64,000 bases of DNA, taken from the NCBI RefSeq assembly GCF_000186265.1, contig NC_014934.1, positions 1,612,001-1,676,000 of the forward strand. Direction: 5' to 3'. The translations under genes were made by a program, and so were the position numbers. The notes under the pieces were generated by a model. It did no database searches and was not told the DNA's origin. It saw only the letters and a list, made by a program, of their open reading frames with translations. Each line of letters starts with the position of its first letter. Positions within the stretch are counted from its first letter, which is position 1. Shown here in pieces: positions 53,816 to 62,114 of this stretch. This stretch comes from Cellulophaga algicola DSM 14237. GTDB taxonomy: Bacteria > Bacteroidota > Bacteroidia > Flavobacteriales > Flavobacteriaceae.

Positions 53816-54774
53816 TAGAGGTCAGTAGCTAACTTCGTATCTTGATACTCAGTAAATATATTAAATTATGGATATTTTCAAGGGTCAAAATCTTCTAGAG
53901 TTCTCTGATTGCTTCAAAACGGACAATGATTGCAAAGAATATTTAGCAAATATTAAGTCTAAAACCCCTTTTAAATGTTCTAGATGCAATCATATAGCCT
54001 GTCAAACACGTGCTGATTTCTCTAGGCAATGTAATATTTGTAGACATACAGAATCCGCAACAGCAGATACATTATTTCACAAGGTAAAGTTTGGTGTTCG
54101 CAAAGCATTTTTTATTTGTTTTGAGATGGCTACAAGCACGAAAAGCTTATCTGCAAGTTATATGGGAGTACGTTACGGAGTAACAGAAAAAACAGCTAGA
54201 CTTTTTATGCTTAAGGTCAGAGAAGCTATGTCTTCGAGTGGGAATAATCCTATGGACGGAGTTGTTCATGTAGATGAATTTGTTTTAGGGGGCAGAGAAG
54301 AAACAAAAGTTGGCAGAAGCTACAATGCTAAGAAAAAGAAGGCGGTTACAGCTGTTCAGCTTACAGAAGATGGAAAGGTAAAAAGAATGTATGCTATGAA
54401 AATAGATGATTTTTCAGCACAATCCTTACAATATATTTTTGTCAACCATATCAGCCGAAACGCAAAGATTACTACAGATAAATGGAGAGGCTATAGTCCT
54501 ATTGCAAAGGCTTACGACATCACACAAATAGAAAGTAATGGAGGGTTAAATTTTAAAGCGCTTCATACAATGATACATCAGGTTAAATCTTGGATAAGAA
54601 CAACTTATTCTTGGGTTAGTGACAATAATTTAAATAGATATTTCAATGAATTTTGTTTTAGAATAAACAGATCTCAAAGTAAAGCTACAATATTCAATAA
54701 TCTTATTGTTAAAATGGTCAATAATGATAAAATCAATCAAGCTGAATTAATAAGTAATTAACTACTGACCTCTA
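53816..54774 (+). mobile_element. IS1595-family insertion sequence, 959 bases
   Basis: Terminal inverted repeats begin TAGAGGTCAGTAG at the left and CTACTGACCTCTA at the right (16 of 18 bases matching). An 8-base target duplication TAATATTA flanks it exactly (53808-53815 and 54775-54782). 8-base duplications and an ISXO2-type transposase are typical of IS1595. The element seems complete. Confidence 0.93.
53868..54761 (+). CDS. IS1595-family transposase (ISXO2-like)
   Basis: A 297-residue DDE-type transposase. An N-terminal zinc ribbon (CSRCNHIACQ, CNICRH) is followed by the catalytic core: first Asp in VVHVDEFVLGG, second Asp in KITTDKWRGYSPIA, and the acidic/Asn position in LNRYFNEFCFRINR. 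FKALHTMIHQVKSWIR precedes the last motif, as usual. It appears intact and could be active. It occupies nearly the whole element and is in the same direction as the interrupted gene. Confidence 0.95.
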   Translation: MDIFKGQNLLEFSDCFKTDNDCKEYLANIKSKTPFKCSRCNHIACQTRADFSRQCNICRHTESATADTLFHKVKFGVRKAFFICFEMATSTKSLSASYMGVRYGVTEKTARLFMLKVREAMSSSGNNPMDGVVHVDEFVLGGREETKVGRSYNAKKKKAVTAVQLTEDGKVKRMYAMKIDDFSAQSLQYIFVNHISRNAKITTDKWRGYSPIAKAYDITQIESNGGLNFKALHTMIHQVKSWIRTTYSWVSDNNLNRYFNEFCFRINRSQSKATIFNNLIVKMVNNDKINQAELISN

Positions 54775-55368
54775 TAATATTATTTACTTCTTGGGCAAAA
54801 ACAATCGCAGAAGGAGAAAATTCAGATGACACAGGAATTAAGAATCTTGCCACCCAATTAAAATCTAAAGTTGTAAAATTACAAGTGAGAGAATTTCCAA
54901 TCTTAAGAAAAGAATATGCAAAAATAATTGCCAAAAAAATATGGGAAAATGATATTGACGTAACTTCAAGCAGCAGAGGGAATCGATATATAAATTTTTC
55001 GGGAGGAGTTTTCGCAGCTAACAAAAATAAACAGGAATTTCAAGAACAGGTAAATGAAGTTTTAAAAATGTTTAGATTTAACCAATCGCGCTACAGGTGG
55101 TATAAAGGAGCTGATGAATATACGTATTATACGATATACGAGGGTAAAGACTCCGATTTAATGTCATTTGACAAATAAAGAGGAATAAATAAATGTGCTT
55201 AACCATGTATAAAAAAAAAGGTGATTTAGTGCTAAAATATAAGCCATTAATTAGTATTAACCTTTGTATTCAATGAAATGTTCGGTGCTTCTAAATCTCT
55301 TACTTATCAAATACTTACCATTAGCAGCAATTTGAAAATATCAGAAAACACATTATAAAAAGTAAATT

Positions 55369-56103
55369 ATGAATAAAACCCTTTGGATTTTACCTGTTCT
55401 AATTTTATTAAGTTGTAAAGAAGGTAAAGAACCAATTACAAAAAATGAAACTGAGATTGTAACGGATAAAATACTAGAAAAACCTATGAAAGCTAAACCG
55501 AAGTACAAAATAGATTTCGACGCTACAAAAATAGCAAACTTCACGGTTGAGAATACTGAATTTTCAAACCTAAAAGCTTTGACAGAAAAATTATCTGACT
55601 ATTCTACTCAAGAACTAGAAGTCTTACCAAACTTCATCGGATTGACAATGTCTATTGTCGTGCCATTCGATATTTCAAAAGAGAATCTTGAAAATACTCT
55701 TAAATCCATCGTTCATGAGGAAACAGAAAAAAATACTGACATTGATGAAATTCTAATATTTGCTTATGATGATAAAAAGGATATTGGAACTGGTTATACA
55801 TTTGGGAAATTACTATGGGCGCCCGATGCAAAAATAGGTAATGTAACACCTGAAATAGCTCTAAAAAATGTTCGAACGAATTATCGATTTGATATAATCA
55901 TCAAAGAAAAAGTTGGCAATATTAAAAAAGAGGATTTGCCCACAAAAAGAGAATTAGAAATTTACAACGAAATGATGGATGAAAAGTATATTGGAATGGA
56001 CGATGATGCAATCCGAGATATTGTAATGAAAAAATTTAAAATTAAAACTGAGAAAGAATACGAAAATATTTATTTAAAAGTTGGTGCTTATAAAAATTTT
56101 TAA
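55369..56103 (+). CDS. Predicted lipoprotein of unknown function
   Basis: A 244-residue lipoprotein (signal MNKTLWILPVLILLSC). Linker region rich in Lys/Glu/Pro, then an alpha/beta domain (NFIGLTMSIVVPFDISKENLE, DEILIFAYDDKKDIGTGYTFG) with a C-terminal helical part. The phrase 'IFAYDD...TFGKLLWAPD' recurs in uncharacterised Bacteroidota proteins but I know no name for it. Upstream CATTAGCAGCAATTTG may be a decayed cassette left end. Confidence 0.78.
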   Translation: MNKTLWILPVLILLSCKEGKEPITKNETEIVTDKILEKPMKAKPKYKIDFDATKIANFTVENTEFSNLKALTEKLSDYSTQELEVLPNFIGLTMSIVVPFDISKENLENTLKSIVHEETEKNTDIDEILIFAYDDKKDIGTGYTFGKLLWAPDAKIGNVTPEIALKNVRTNYRFDIIIKEKVGNIKKEDLPTKRELEIYNEMMDEKYIGMDDDAIRDIVMKKFKIKTEKEYENIYLKVGAYKNF

Positions 56104-56233
56104 AAAATTATAGGTTTTAAAATTAAATAGGGATTATTGCTTGTTATATTGTATCTGAATTTCCTTATTGGTATTCCTTGCACATAAACACCTAACTTTC
56201 TATACACGTATACGTTGCAAAACAAATAAAATC

Positions 56234-56491
56234 ATGGTGATATCTTCCGAGGAATTAAGAAAGCATGCTAAATTATTTTTTCTAGAGTTTAAAGACCCTA
56301 GATTTAATTTATCAACAATAGAGTCCAAAGCTCTTTTATATGTAAAAAAGAATGACGACTTCAAATACAAAGACGTCGTTAATTCAAGTATACTTATTGA
56401 CTTATTGAGCAATGATTATGGATACATAGAAAAAGATAAAAATAATGTGCATTACATATTAACTCAAAAAGGGCTTGATTATCTAAAATAA
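56234..56491 (+). CDS. Small winged-helix-like protein
   Basis: An 85-residue protein from ATG 56234 (a longer frame to 56168 lacks a better start and overlaps an apparent cassette end). The C-terminal half, LIDLLSNDYGYIEKDKNNVHYILTQ followed by KGLDYL, has the helix-wing pattern of small winged-helix proteins. Upstream, CGTATACGTTGCAAAAC (about 56207-56223) resembles the left ends of the cassettes (CGTAC|GTTGTAAAC), so the gene may be a further cassette with a lost right end. Confidence 0.7.
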   Translation: MVISSEELRKHAKLFFLEFKDPRFNLSTIESKALLYVKKNDDFKYKDVVNSSILIDLLSNDYGYIEKDKNNVHYILTQKGLDYLK

Positions 56492-57114
56492 TGAATTAAG
56501 ATACCTTTAAAAATAGTACTCTAGAACTGATCTTGATTTAATTTCTAATTATCTATTTTTTAAGTGGATTATAAAGTCGTTAATATCCATCTTTAAAGTA
56601 AAAAAATCACCTTCAAGAATTAATTGCAATGATAAATGAAGGAATGACACAATCCTCAAACTGGGTGCATGAATAAGCAATGGGTTTAAATCCACCAATT
56701 CCAAACTCTACAAAAGCAAAGAATGATTTTAACTTACTTTTTTCTTTTGCAGAGAAATGTAAAGTGAATTGATAAATTATGTGGAAGGAAATAAAACAAC
56801 GAACGCCTAACAAAGAACTGAGGTAAAAAAAAACAAATTCTTCTATAATCTGGGACACTATTATTCTAGGCTCATAGACTCAAAAATTAGGATTATATAG
56901 CTTTTATAATGTGTTTCTAACCTTTTAGTTATCAAAACTAGAAACTATTTTCTATTCAATTTATAAATGTTAACTTCGTCACTTAACTACTACATGATAA
57001 ATTGAATGCCTAAAATTTCTGTTCTTTTAATCACCTTTACATTTTTTGGTATAGAACTGCTTTCTGCTAAAAATTATTACAAAGAAATAAACTTAAAAAG
57101 CTAAAACCAAGCAC
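56492..57114 (+). other. Gene-free stretch with a short coding-like remnant
   Basis: About 620 bases without a supported gene. Near 56640-56840 the plus strand reads SSNWVHE, a stop, AMGLNPPIPNSTKAKNDFNL, LFSFAEKCK and later WKEIKQRTPNKEL, interrupted by stops. This looks like a decayed gene that I cannot identify. Confidence 0.45.
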
Positions 57115-57690
57115 ATGAAACGCTACCCATTAAGCTTTATATTAATATTTCTAATAAGCGGCTGCTGTAAAGACGTTATTGAAAACACCTATACCTTAAA
57201 CAACTATGACAAGGCCATAATACCCTATACAACCAGCCAAGAGCAACTTTTTACAGATAACAATGGTGTAGAAGTACTAGCGCTCAGTACTCCCAGAATA
57301 AGCATTATAGACGCTAGAAGAGATGGGCCAGATAGTTGCCGCATTACAGAAATAGAAGAAGTAAGTAGCACACTAACTTTTTCTGCTATAGATCTTACCC
57401 TAGACATTAGCGTAACAGCAGATATAGATAGGGCATTTGGTATAAATACACTAACGTCTATGGATACCTATTATCAAAGCAGTTTTCAGTTATCATGCAA
57501 AGCTGTAGTTGATATGCCATTAGAAGCGCAAGTTACCACCTATTCCAAACATGATTTTGATTTTGAAAATGTATACGTATTTCAAGACTGCAGGGAAAAT
57601 AGCAGTATTGAAAACATCGTATTCTCCGTCACTAGAGGTGTTCAGTTTATTACTTTTACGGATGGTCGTTATTTAAAATTAAATGACTAA
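57115..57690 (+). CDS. Predicted lipoprotein of unknown function
   Basis: A 191-residue lipoprotein (signal ending FLISGC with a second cysteine). The mature part is beta-rich with threonine-serine strands (SSTLTFSAIDLTLDISVTAD) and two later cysteines (FQLSCKAV, FQDCREN) that could pair. Its last 8 bases overlap the next gene, suggesting translational coupling of an exported and a cytosolic protein. Confidence 0.8.
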   Translation: MKRYPLSFILIFLISGCCKDVIENTYTLNNYDKAIIPYTTSQEQLFTDNNGVEVLALSTPRISIIDARRDGPDSCRITEIEEVSSTLTFSAIDLTLDISVTADIDRAFGINTLTSMDTYYQSSFQLSCKAVVDMPLEAQVTTYSKHDFDFENVYVFQDCRENSSIENIVFSVTRGVQFITFTDGRYLKLND

Positions 57691-58021
57691 GAACCTCAAC
57701 GATTTCTTTGACCATTTGGAAGCGCACAACTTTCAGAACGAAACGGATCAACAAATTGTAAAGAAACTACTAGAAGCAGAAGAAAATTGGCCTGTATCCA
57801 TAGACACGGTGTCTCAGTTTTTAGAACTCTTAGAAAAAGAAATTGGTGGTGTTATTAATGAAAGAAGTTTAGAAGAACTGTTGAAAAAATACAACCAAAA
57901 TTTGACAAAATATGCTTGGAACGCTGAGAGTATTCCTTATGTATTAGACATTTTTAAACTCACGGAAGAGGCGACACTAAACGAAATATGTTCTAGGCTT
58001 TTCAATAAAAAAGACAACTAA
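57683..58021 (+). CDS. Small helical cytosolic protein of unknown function
   Basis: A 112-residue acidic helical protein (NLNDFFDHLEAHNFQNETD, QFLELLEKEIGGVINE). No signal and no TM. Overlaps the preceding lipoprotein gene by 8 bases in another frame. An exported protein followed by a small helical cytosolic one resembles effector-immunity layouts, but nothing in either sequence proves that. Confidence 0.78.
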   Translation: MTKNLNDFFDHLEAHNFQNETDQQIVKKLLEAEENWPVSIDTVSQFLELLEKEIGGVINERSLEELLKKYNQNLTKYAWNAESIPYVLDIFKLTEEATLNEICSRLFNKKDN

Positions 58022-58091
58022 ATGAGTATTGGTTAGGTACTAATTTTTAAATTGCAGCTAATCCATAGTTAGCACCAACATTCAAAAAAAA

Positions 58092-59036
58092 ATGACCAAA
58101 CAACTCCTCCTCTCTTTTTTAGCCTTATCCATTGGTATTTCTCAAACAGTTATTGCGCAAGAAATAGATTCCACCGCTTTAAAGCAACTAGAGTTTATTA
58201 AAAAAGTAACCTATGGTATGGGGCATGATCTCTTTAAAACAAGAGCGCTTCCCTATAAAATAAAAGAGGATTACATGGCCCCTTGGGAAAAATTATCCAA
58301 TAGCAATATGGAAAATTTGGCTACGGGTTTAGATACTATAATTTCTAATGGGTCTATTGCTGTAGAGAAAGGTCATTTTGAGGAAATTAATGTGGTCTTT
58401 AGCTCTAAAGTAGAAGGTATTGAAAATCTTGATGACATCTTTACTATAGAATTAGTGGCCTATACCTTATTTGATGTAAATAAAAACCCCATACGTCTAA
58501 AAGAAAACGCACGAACTAATTTTGGTTCTATATCTAATTCAGGAATCAAAAATGGTCAAGCGTTTTCATACAACTACAGAACCATTAAAAGCGCTTTCGA
58601 GATTGAATCTAAAAAAGATACTCTTGGTATTTCTGGGACGGTAAAATTACAGGCAAGCTTTCCTTCTGGGTATGACAAAGTAGTAATCACCCCAAAAGAT
58701 ATAGGCAAAAAATTTACTATAGGTCTTAAAAAATATGAGGTTCTGAATGTGTTTAATAATATTATAATCTTAAAACCTGATTCGAAAAATGAAAATCTTG
58801 ATCGCGATTTTGACATTGTAAACCTCAATGCTAAAGGTGATGAAATTGCACAAATAGCCTATTTTGATTTGCTGAAAATGAATGAAGGAAAAGAAAAGCC
58901 TATTGAAATGATAGGCTTAGGGACACAAACCATTTCAGAAAAAATATATAAGATCTTTACTGAGAACCCAACTATTTCAAAAGAGGAATTTGATGTTATC
59001 ATTGACCCCATTGCAAAAAAAATAGTTAATGCATAA
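58092..59036 (+). CDS. Exported protein of unknown function, probably truncated by a stop
   Basis: A 314-residue protein with a signal peptide (MTKQLLLSFLALSIGISQTVIAQ). The mature part is beta-rich with several long strands (INVVFSSKVEGIENLDDIFT, GISGTVKLQASFPSGYDKVV) and a C-terminal helix ending IDPIAKKIVNA. The TAA at 59034-59036 is followed in the same frame by 43 sense codons (see next entry), so the original protein was probably 358 residues. Confidence 0.82.
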   Translation: MTKQLLLSFLALSIGISQTVIAQEIDSTALKQLEFIKKVTYGMGHDLFKTRALPYKIKEDYMAPWEKLSNSNMENLATGLDTIISNGSIAVEKGHFEEINVVFSSKVEGIENLDDIFTIELVAYTLFDVNKNPIRLKENARTNFGSISNSGIKNGQAFSYNYRTIKSAFEIESKKDTLGISGTVKLQASFPSGYDKVVITPKDIGKKFTIGLKKYEVLNVFNNIIILKPDSKNENLDRDFDIVNLNAKGDEIAQIAYFDLLKMNEGKEKPIEMIGLGTQTISEKIYKIFTENPTISKEEFDVIIDPIAKKIVNA

Positions 59037-59168
59037 GATATAAGAGCCGAAAGAGAAAAGCAATTTGGCCAAACCTATATTGCGATAACCAATGCAGGAC
59101 CTGTTGAAAATTGTTATCTCTATCTTGAAAAAAGGGAATTAAAAAGAGCGTTCGAAAAAGAATTCTAA
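59037..59168 (+). pseudogene. In-frame C-terminal remainder of the preceding gene
   Basis: Immediately after the stop at 59034 the same frame reads DIRAEREKQFGQTYIAITNA and GPVENCYLYLEKRELKRAF, ending KEF and TAA. The codon use and amphipathic pattern are those of real protein. A single nonsense codon separates it from the gene upstream. Alternatives are stop-codon readthrough, or chance. Confidence 0.65.
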
Positions 59169-59185
59169 AGCACATGGTCTTTAGC

Positions 59186-59250
59186 TAATACGGACTTAAA
59201 GGCTTAAAAAGTATGGTCTGCATATACCCAAATGTGTACAAGTAGATTTA
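59186..59250 (+). repeat. Compact form of the cassette junction
   Basis: TAATACGGACTTAAAGG, AAAAAGTATGGTCTGCATAT and ACCCAAATGTGTACAAG follow the order of the arm after cassette C (TAATGCGGACTTTAGGG, AAAAGGAATGGTCTGCGTAT), then go directly to a CCxAATG-GTRxAA-like end without the hairpins and 550-base repeat. This suggests the uninterrupted junction is only about 65-75 bases. Confidence 0.6.
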
Positions 59251-59275
59251 TAAAAGGGCTTTAGAGAAGAAAACT

Positions 59276-59923
59276 ATGAATCTTACCTCAACTGACTTTG
59301 CCTCTCGCAAACATCTTAAACAGATCCTATTTGTAGGAAAATTGTTCCTGCTTATCAGTTGTGCAAACCAACCAACAGAGAAACGGTATTACTCACCTCA
59401 CGCACTTCAAGAAGAAGAGGCCACGAAGCTTCTAGATTTAGACCATTCTACGATGAATTTTAAAGCCATTACAGATTGGCTTAGTAAAAATCAGACTACA
59501 GGAATAACAACTATAGTTAGCTTTAAAGATAGCGCATTGGTAAAAAAAATAATGCCGTCTGTTCGTGATTACGGACTCTATCCATCAAAAAACATATTAA
59601 GTATCACTTCAGATTCTATACTTGTAGACAAGGGATATCCTATAAGCGAATTGAAATGGATCTTAAAAAGACACTATACCAATAATGGAAAAGCGTATCA
59701 GTATGCAGATTCTCCAGAACGAGCCGCCATTGAAATTACGCTTGATACAAACAAGACGGCAAAGGAATTAAAGCATTCTTTAATACTGCTCACCAGAGTA
59801 TTTGATGAGGTGAATAGCGAAGAAAAAGAAAGTTTACTACTAAAAGTCATATTTGATTATAACAGGCAACTTCCGCCACCTCCACCGCCAATACCTATAG
59901 AAATAGTCCCCATCGTAGAATAA
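59276..59923 (+). CDS. Predicted lipoprotein, ExbD-like periplasmic segment
   Basis: A 215-residue protein. A hydrophobic segment ending LFVGKLFLLISC gives a lipobox after an unusually long N-terminal region. The region ILSITSDSILVDKGYPISEL and later AAIEITLDTNKTAKELKHSL resembles the periplasmic domain of ExbD-type proteins ('I.VDG..V...EL' then 'V.I..D....Y'). The C-terminus is a proline run (PPPPPPIPIEIVP). The ExbD likeness is my reading and is weak. Confidence 0.75.
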   Translation: MNLTSTDFASRKHLKQILFVGKLFLLISCANQPTEKRYYSPHALQEEEATKLLDLDHSTMNFKAITDWLSKNQTTGITTIVSFKDSALVKKIMPSVRDYGLYPSKNILSITSDSILVDKGYPISELKWILKRHYTNNGKAYQYADSPERAAIEITLDTNKTAKELKHSLILLTRVFDEVNSEEKESLLLKVIFDYNRQLPPPPPPIPIEIVPIVE

Positions 59924-60066
59924 AACACAGAAGTAGACCTATCTGTTTACAAGCACCAGAAACCAGCAACTATTCTTAGGCAGCAGTTTTTAGAGAGGCA
60001 ACCATTTTTTTTATTAGAACTTGTAGCTACTAAACAATTACAAGCAGAAGACTCCGTTTTAAAATC

Positions 60067-60441
60067 ATGGAACCCCATAAAATAGCCCTTTTAGATAACT
60101 ACCAGCTCTACCAATTGCTACAAAACCCGGCTATTGATACCCGTACGCTGGCAGCACTCAAAAAAGAATATGCCTCGCGTAAATTATCAGGGTATGAACA
60201 AGAGCGATTGGCACAAAAATATGCCGCTGCTCATACAGATGTTAACACTGCTTTAGAACAAAAACCATGGAGCCCTATTTTAACAGGCTTTGCCTATAAC
60301 AAGCATTTTAGGTACATCGCATTCTTAAAAGTGCATGGACGTAAAGAAGAAGCTAAGCAACACCTTTTAGAACTCTATCTAGGCCTTGCGCTTTACTTTT
60401 TAGGGTTTATTGCTTTCTTGTTGCTCTTCCGTTTTAAGTAA
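60067..60441 (+). CDS. Single-pass membrane protein of unknown function
   Basis: A 124-residue protein: helical cytosolic part (LAALKKEYASRKLSGYEQER) and one C-terminal TM (LELYLGLALYFLGFIAFLLL, about 101-120), i.e. tail-anchored. No family recognised. GC-richer codons than neighbours. Confidence 0.78.
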   Translation: MEPHKIALLDNYQLYQLLQNPAIDTRTLAALKKEYASRKLSGYEQERLAQKYAAAHTDVNTALEQKPWSPILTGFAYNKHFRYIAFLKVHGRKEEAKQHLLELYLGLALYFLGFIAFLLLFRFK

Positions 60442-60505
60442 AAGCAGAAAACTGTATCTTATGATGCGCTAAAAAGCACCAGGCATTACCCTAAACAAAC
60501 CTCTT

Positions 60506-61081
60506 ATGAAAACCGTACTCCTAGCCTTTCTTTGCCTTTTAACTAGCATAGGAAGCGCCCAAGAACTTAGCACTGAAACCATCAGCGAGATAGAAGCTTT
60601 TGGCAAAAAGCAATTAATACATGTAAAAGAGTTTCAAATGAAAAAGTACTACGCCTCTTTTTCAGAGGAGTACCTACTGCTGTTTTTAGGAGAAACTATT
60701 GATATGAAAGAAAGAATAAAATGGGCCAAAAAACAAAAAAGATCCTATAAAAAAGATCCTAATGCGATAACATCTCCTAGAATGCGGAAATTATACGGGA
60801 TGACTTCTGAAGATTTTTATGCTGATTTTAATACCTATATTTTTACTCAAGATGCTATTGCTAATGGCTATGTAAACGCTAGTGATCTTATAAAAAAGAC
60901 AATGCTACTGTTTTCTAAAAGTTTTAACCCTGCCCTAGTCTTTACAAAAGATAGGTACCTGATGGTGATGCTTTCTAAACCTAGTGCAGACGGAAAACAT
61001 AGCAAACATAGGGATTATATGATCCTACAAATTATTGAAAAAAAGAACACCAAATGGCAAGTGTATGCTTCGTATTTTTAA
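60506..61081 (+). CDS. Secreted protein of unknown function
   Basis: A 191-residue protein with a signal peptide (MKTVLLAFLCLLTSIGSAQ). Helical N-terminal part, a basic middle (RIKWAKKQKRSYKKDPNAI) and a beta hairpin near the C-terminus (RDYMILQIIEKKNTKWQVYA). No family recognised. It is spaced closely (36 bases) to the SH3-domain gene and probably co-transcribed. Confidence 0.78.
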   Translation: MKTVLLAFLCLLTSIGSAQELSTETISEIEAFGKKQLIHVKEFQMKKYYASFSEEYLLLFLGETIDMKERIKWAKKQKRSYKKDPNAITSPRMRKLYGMTSEDFYADFNTYIFTQDAIANGYVNASDLIKKTMLLFSKSFNPALVFTKDRYLMVMLSKPSADGKHSKHRDYMILQIIEKKNTKWQVYASYF

Positions 61082-61117
61082 GCGCACAAAAGGCATCAAA
61101 TTTTTAATTTCCCTTAT

Positions 61118-62035
61118 ATGAAAAACCACTACCTACTACTCGTTGTTCTTATGCTAAGTGCGCATGCTAAGCTATGGCCGCAACAGCAAGCAAAAGAAAG
61201 TACCATTTATACGGTTGCTGCTAAAAATGGCCTTAGCGTTAGGAGTGAACCTTCCACTAGCGGGGAAAAAATAGGGAAATTTCCTCCCGGAGAATATGTA
61301 GTATTATTAGAAGATACAGGCTCCTATTTATCGCTTGTAGATAATGGCGTGCCTGTAAACGGAAACTGGTTTAAAGTAAAAACAATGCGTAATTCTTGGG
61401 ACACCAAACCCATCTTAACCGGTTATGTCTTTAGTGGGTATTTATTAAAAAATGAAAGTAAGCCTTACAACCCTTCTGATGCGCTTACCACAGCAAACAC
61501 CACCTTAAAATTTGACAGTTTTGATCTCAGTTTTTATTTTTATGAAACGGAGACTGGCTCTGAAACTTCTCCTATAGTAAAGCAAGATACCGTGTTTGTA
61601 TCTGAAGATGTATTTAATGATTTAGGCGATAGATTACTATATATTGAACCTAAAGAAAGTACGACTAGCATAGCATTGTTCTATACGTTTAAAGAATCTA
61701 TCTGGGAATATAATTTTGATGCCACAAAATCAAAAGAAAAGTATGCTTGGGAGGGGTATGGCCCTTACAAAGAACTACCGCTCACCAGAAATATGGCTCT
61801 TTTCCCGAAAATAGCGTATGAAAAAGTTGAAACCTCTAGAGAGGTAAATTTAAAACTAAAGGATACGCTGGTGCATTACCCAGGAGAAATGGGAGGCACT
61901 ACAGCTACGATGAGCTACCAAGGAAGGCCATTAGTCCATTTTATAGCTGATGCTCTTTTAAAGATCGTGTTACACCATAGCAATGGTACTACAGAAATTA
62001 AATACGTAAACATTACCTTGTCCTACGGTTGCTAA
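61118..62035 (+). CDS. Exported SH3-domain protein
   Basis: A 305-residue protein with a signal peptide (to about residue 20). A bacterial SH3 domain (about 31-110) shows NGLSVRSEPSTSGEKIGKF, YVVLLEDTGSYLSL and GYVFSGYL, the usual 'LNVRS.PS....V...G..G..V..' series. The rest (about 120-305) is beta-rich without a name. SH3 domains in exported proteins commonly bind cell-wall peptides; a C-terminal catalytic domain is not evident. Confidence 0.87.
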   Translation: MKNHYLLLVVLMLSAHAKLWPQQQAKESTIYTVAAKNGLSVRSEPSTSGEKIGKFPPGEYVVLLEDTGSYLSLVDNGVPVNGNWFKVKTMRNSWDTKPILTGYVFSGYLLKNESKPYNPSDALTTANTTLKFDSFDLSFYFYETETGSETSPIVKQDTVFVSEDVFNDLGDRLLYIEPKESTTSIALFYTFKESIWEYNFDATKSKEKYAWEGYGPYKELPLTRNMALFPKIAYEKVETSREVNLKLKDTLVHYPGEMGGTTATMSYQGRPLVHFIADALLKIVLHHSNGTTEIKYVNITLSYGC

Positions 62036-62114
62036 ACAAGGTATAGGCATGCCGATTTTTCAAATCGGTAGGATGGAGAAAAGCTATTTATTGTAATTGA
62101 AAAAATAAAAAAAA

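Larger units (their letters stand above)
53309..55178 (+). pseudogene. Membrane protein gene split by an IS element
   Basis: Positions 53309-53815 encode 169 residues: two TM helices (about 5-22 and 38-56), a repeat-like helical segment (NKYIEKGQYENAMTDLKKIK) and a coiled coil. After the IS and one target copy the same frame resumes at 54783 (FTSWAKTIAEGENSDD) and runs to the TAA at 55178, ending GADEYTYYTIYEGKDSDL. Joined, the frame is 300 codons with no stop. The separate 97-codon frame at 54885 is only its C-terminal part. No named domain recognised. Confidence 0.9.
53266..55203 (+). mobile_element. Cassette D, interrupted by an insertion sequence
   Basis: The left end is GTTAGCAAAC (53266-53275). 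The right end is a degenerate GTGCTTAAC (55195-55203) preceded by an ATAAAT-type box and followed by CATGTATAA, compared with GTTTGCTAAC and ACAACCTATA in cassette C. Without the inserted element the cassette would be about 970 bases with one gene. The right end is weak, so this boundary is less certain. Confidence 0.55.

Noticed and set aside
54758-55024. Minus-strand 88-codon frame next to the IS
   Set aside because: It lies opposite the restored C-terminal half of the interrupted gene, which is clearly coding on the plus strand.
45482-55203. Naming the cassette array a classical integron
   Set aside because: No intI gene, no attI site, and the end words do not fit GTTRRRY/RYYYAAC. Only the within-cassette complementarity logic is shared.
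56613-56858. Minus-strand 81-codon frame
   Set aside because: The opposite strand reads more like decayed protein; the minus frame has no signal, motif or start context.
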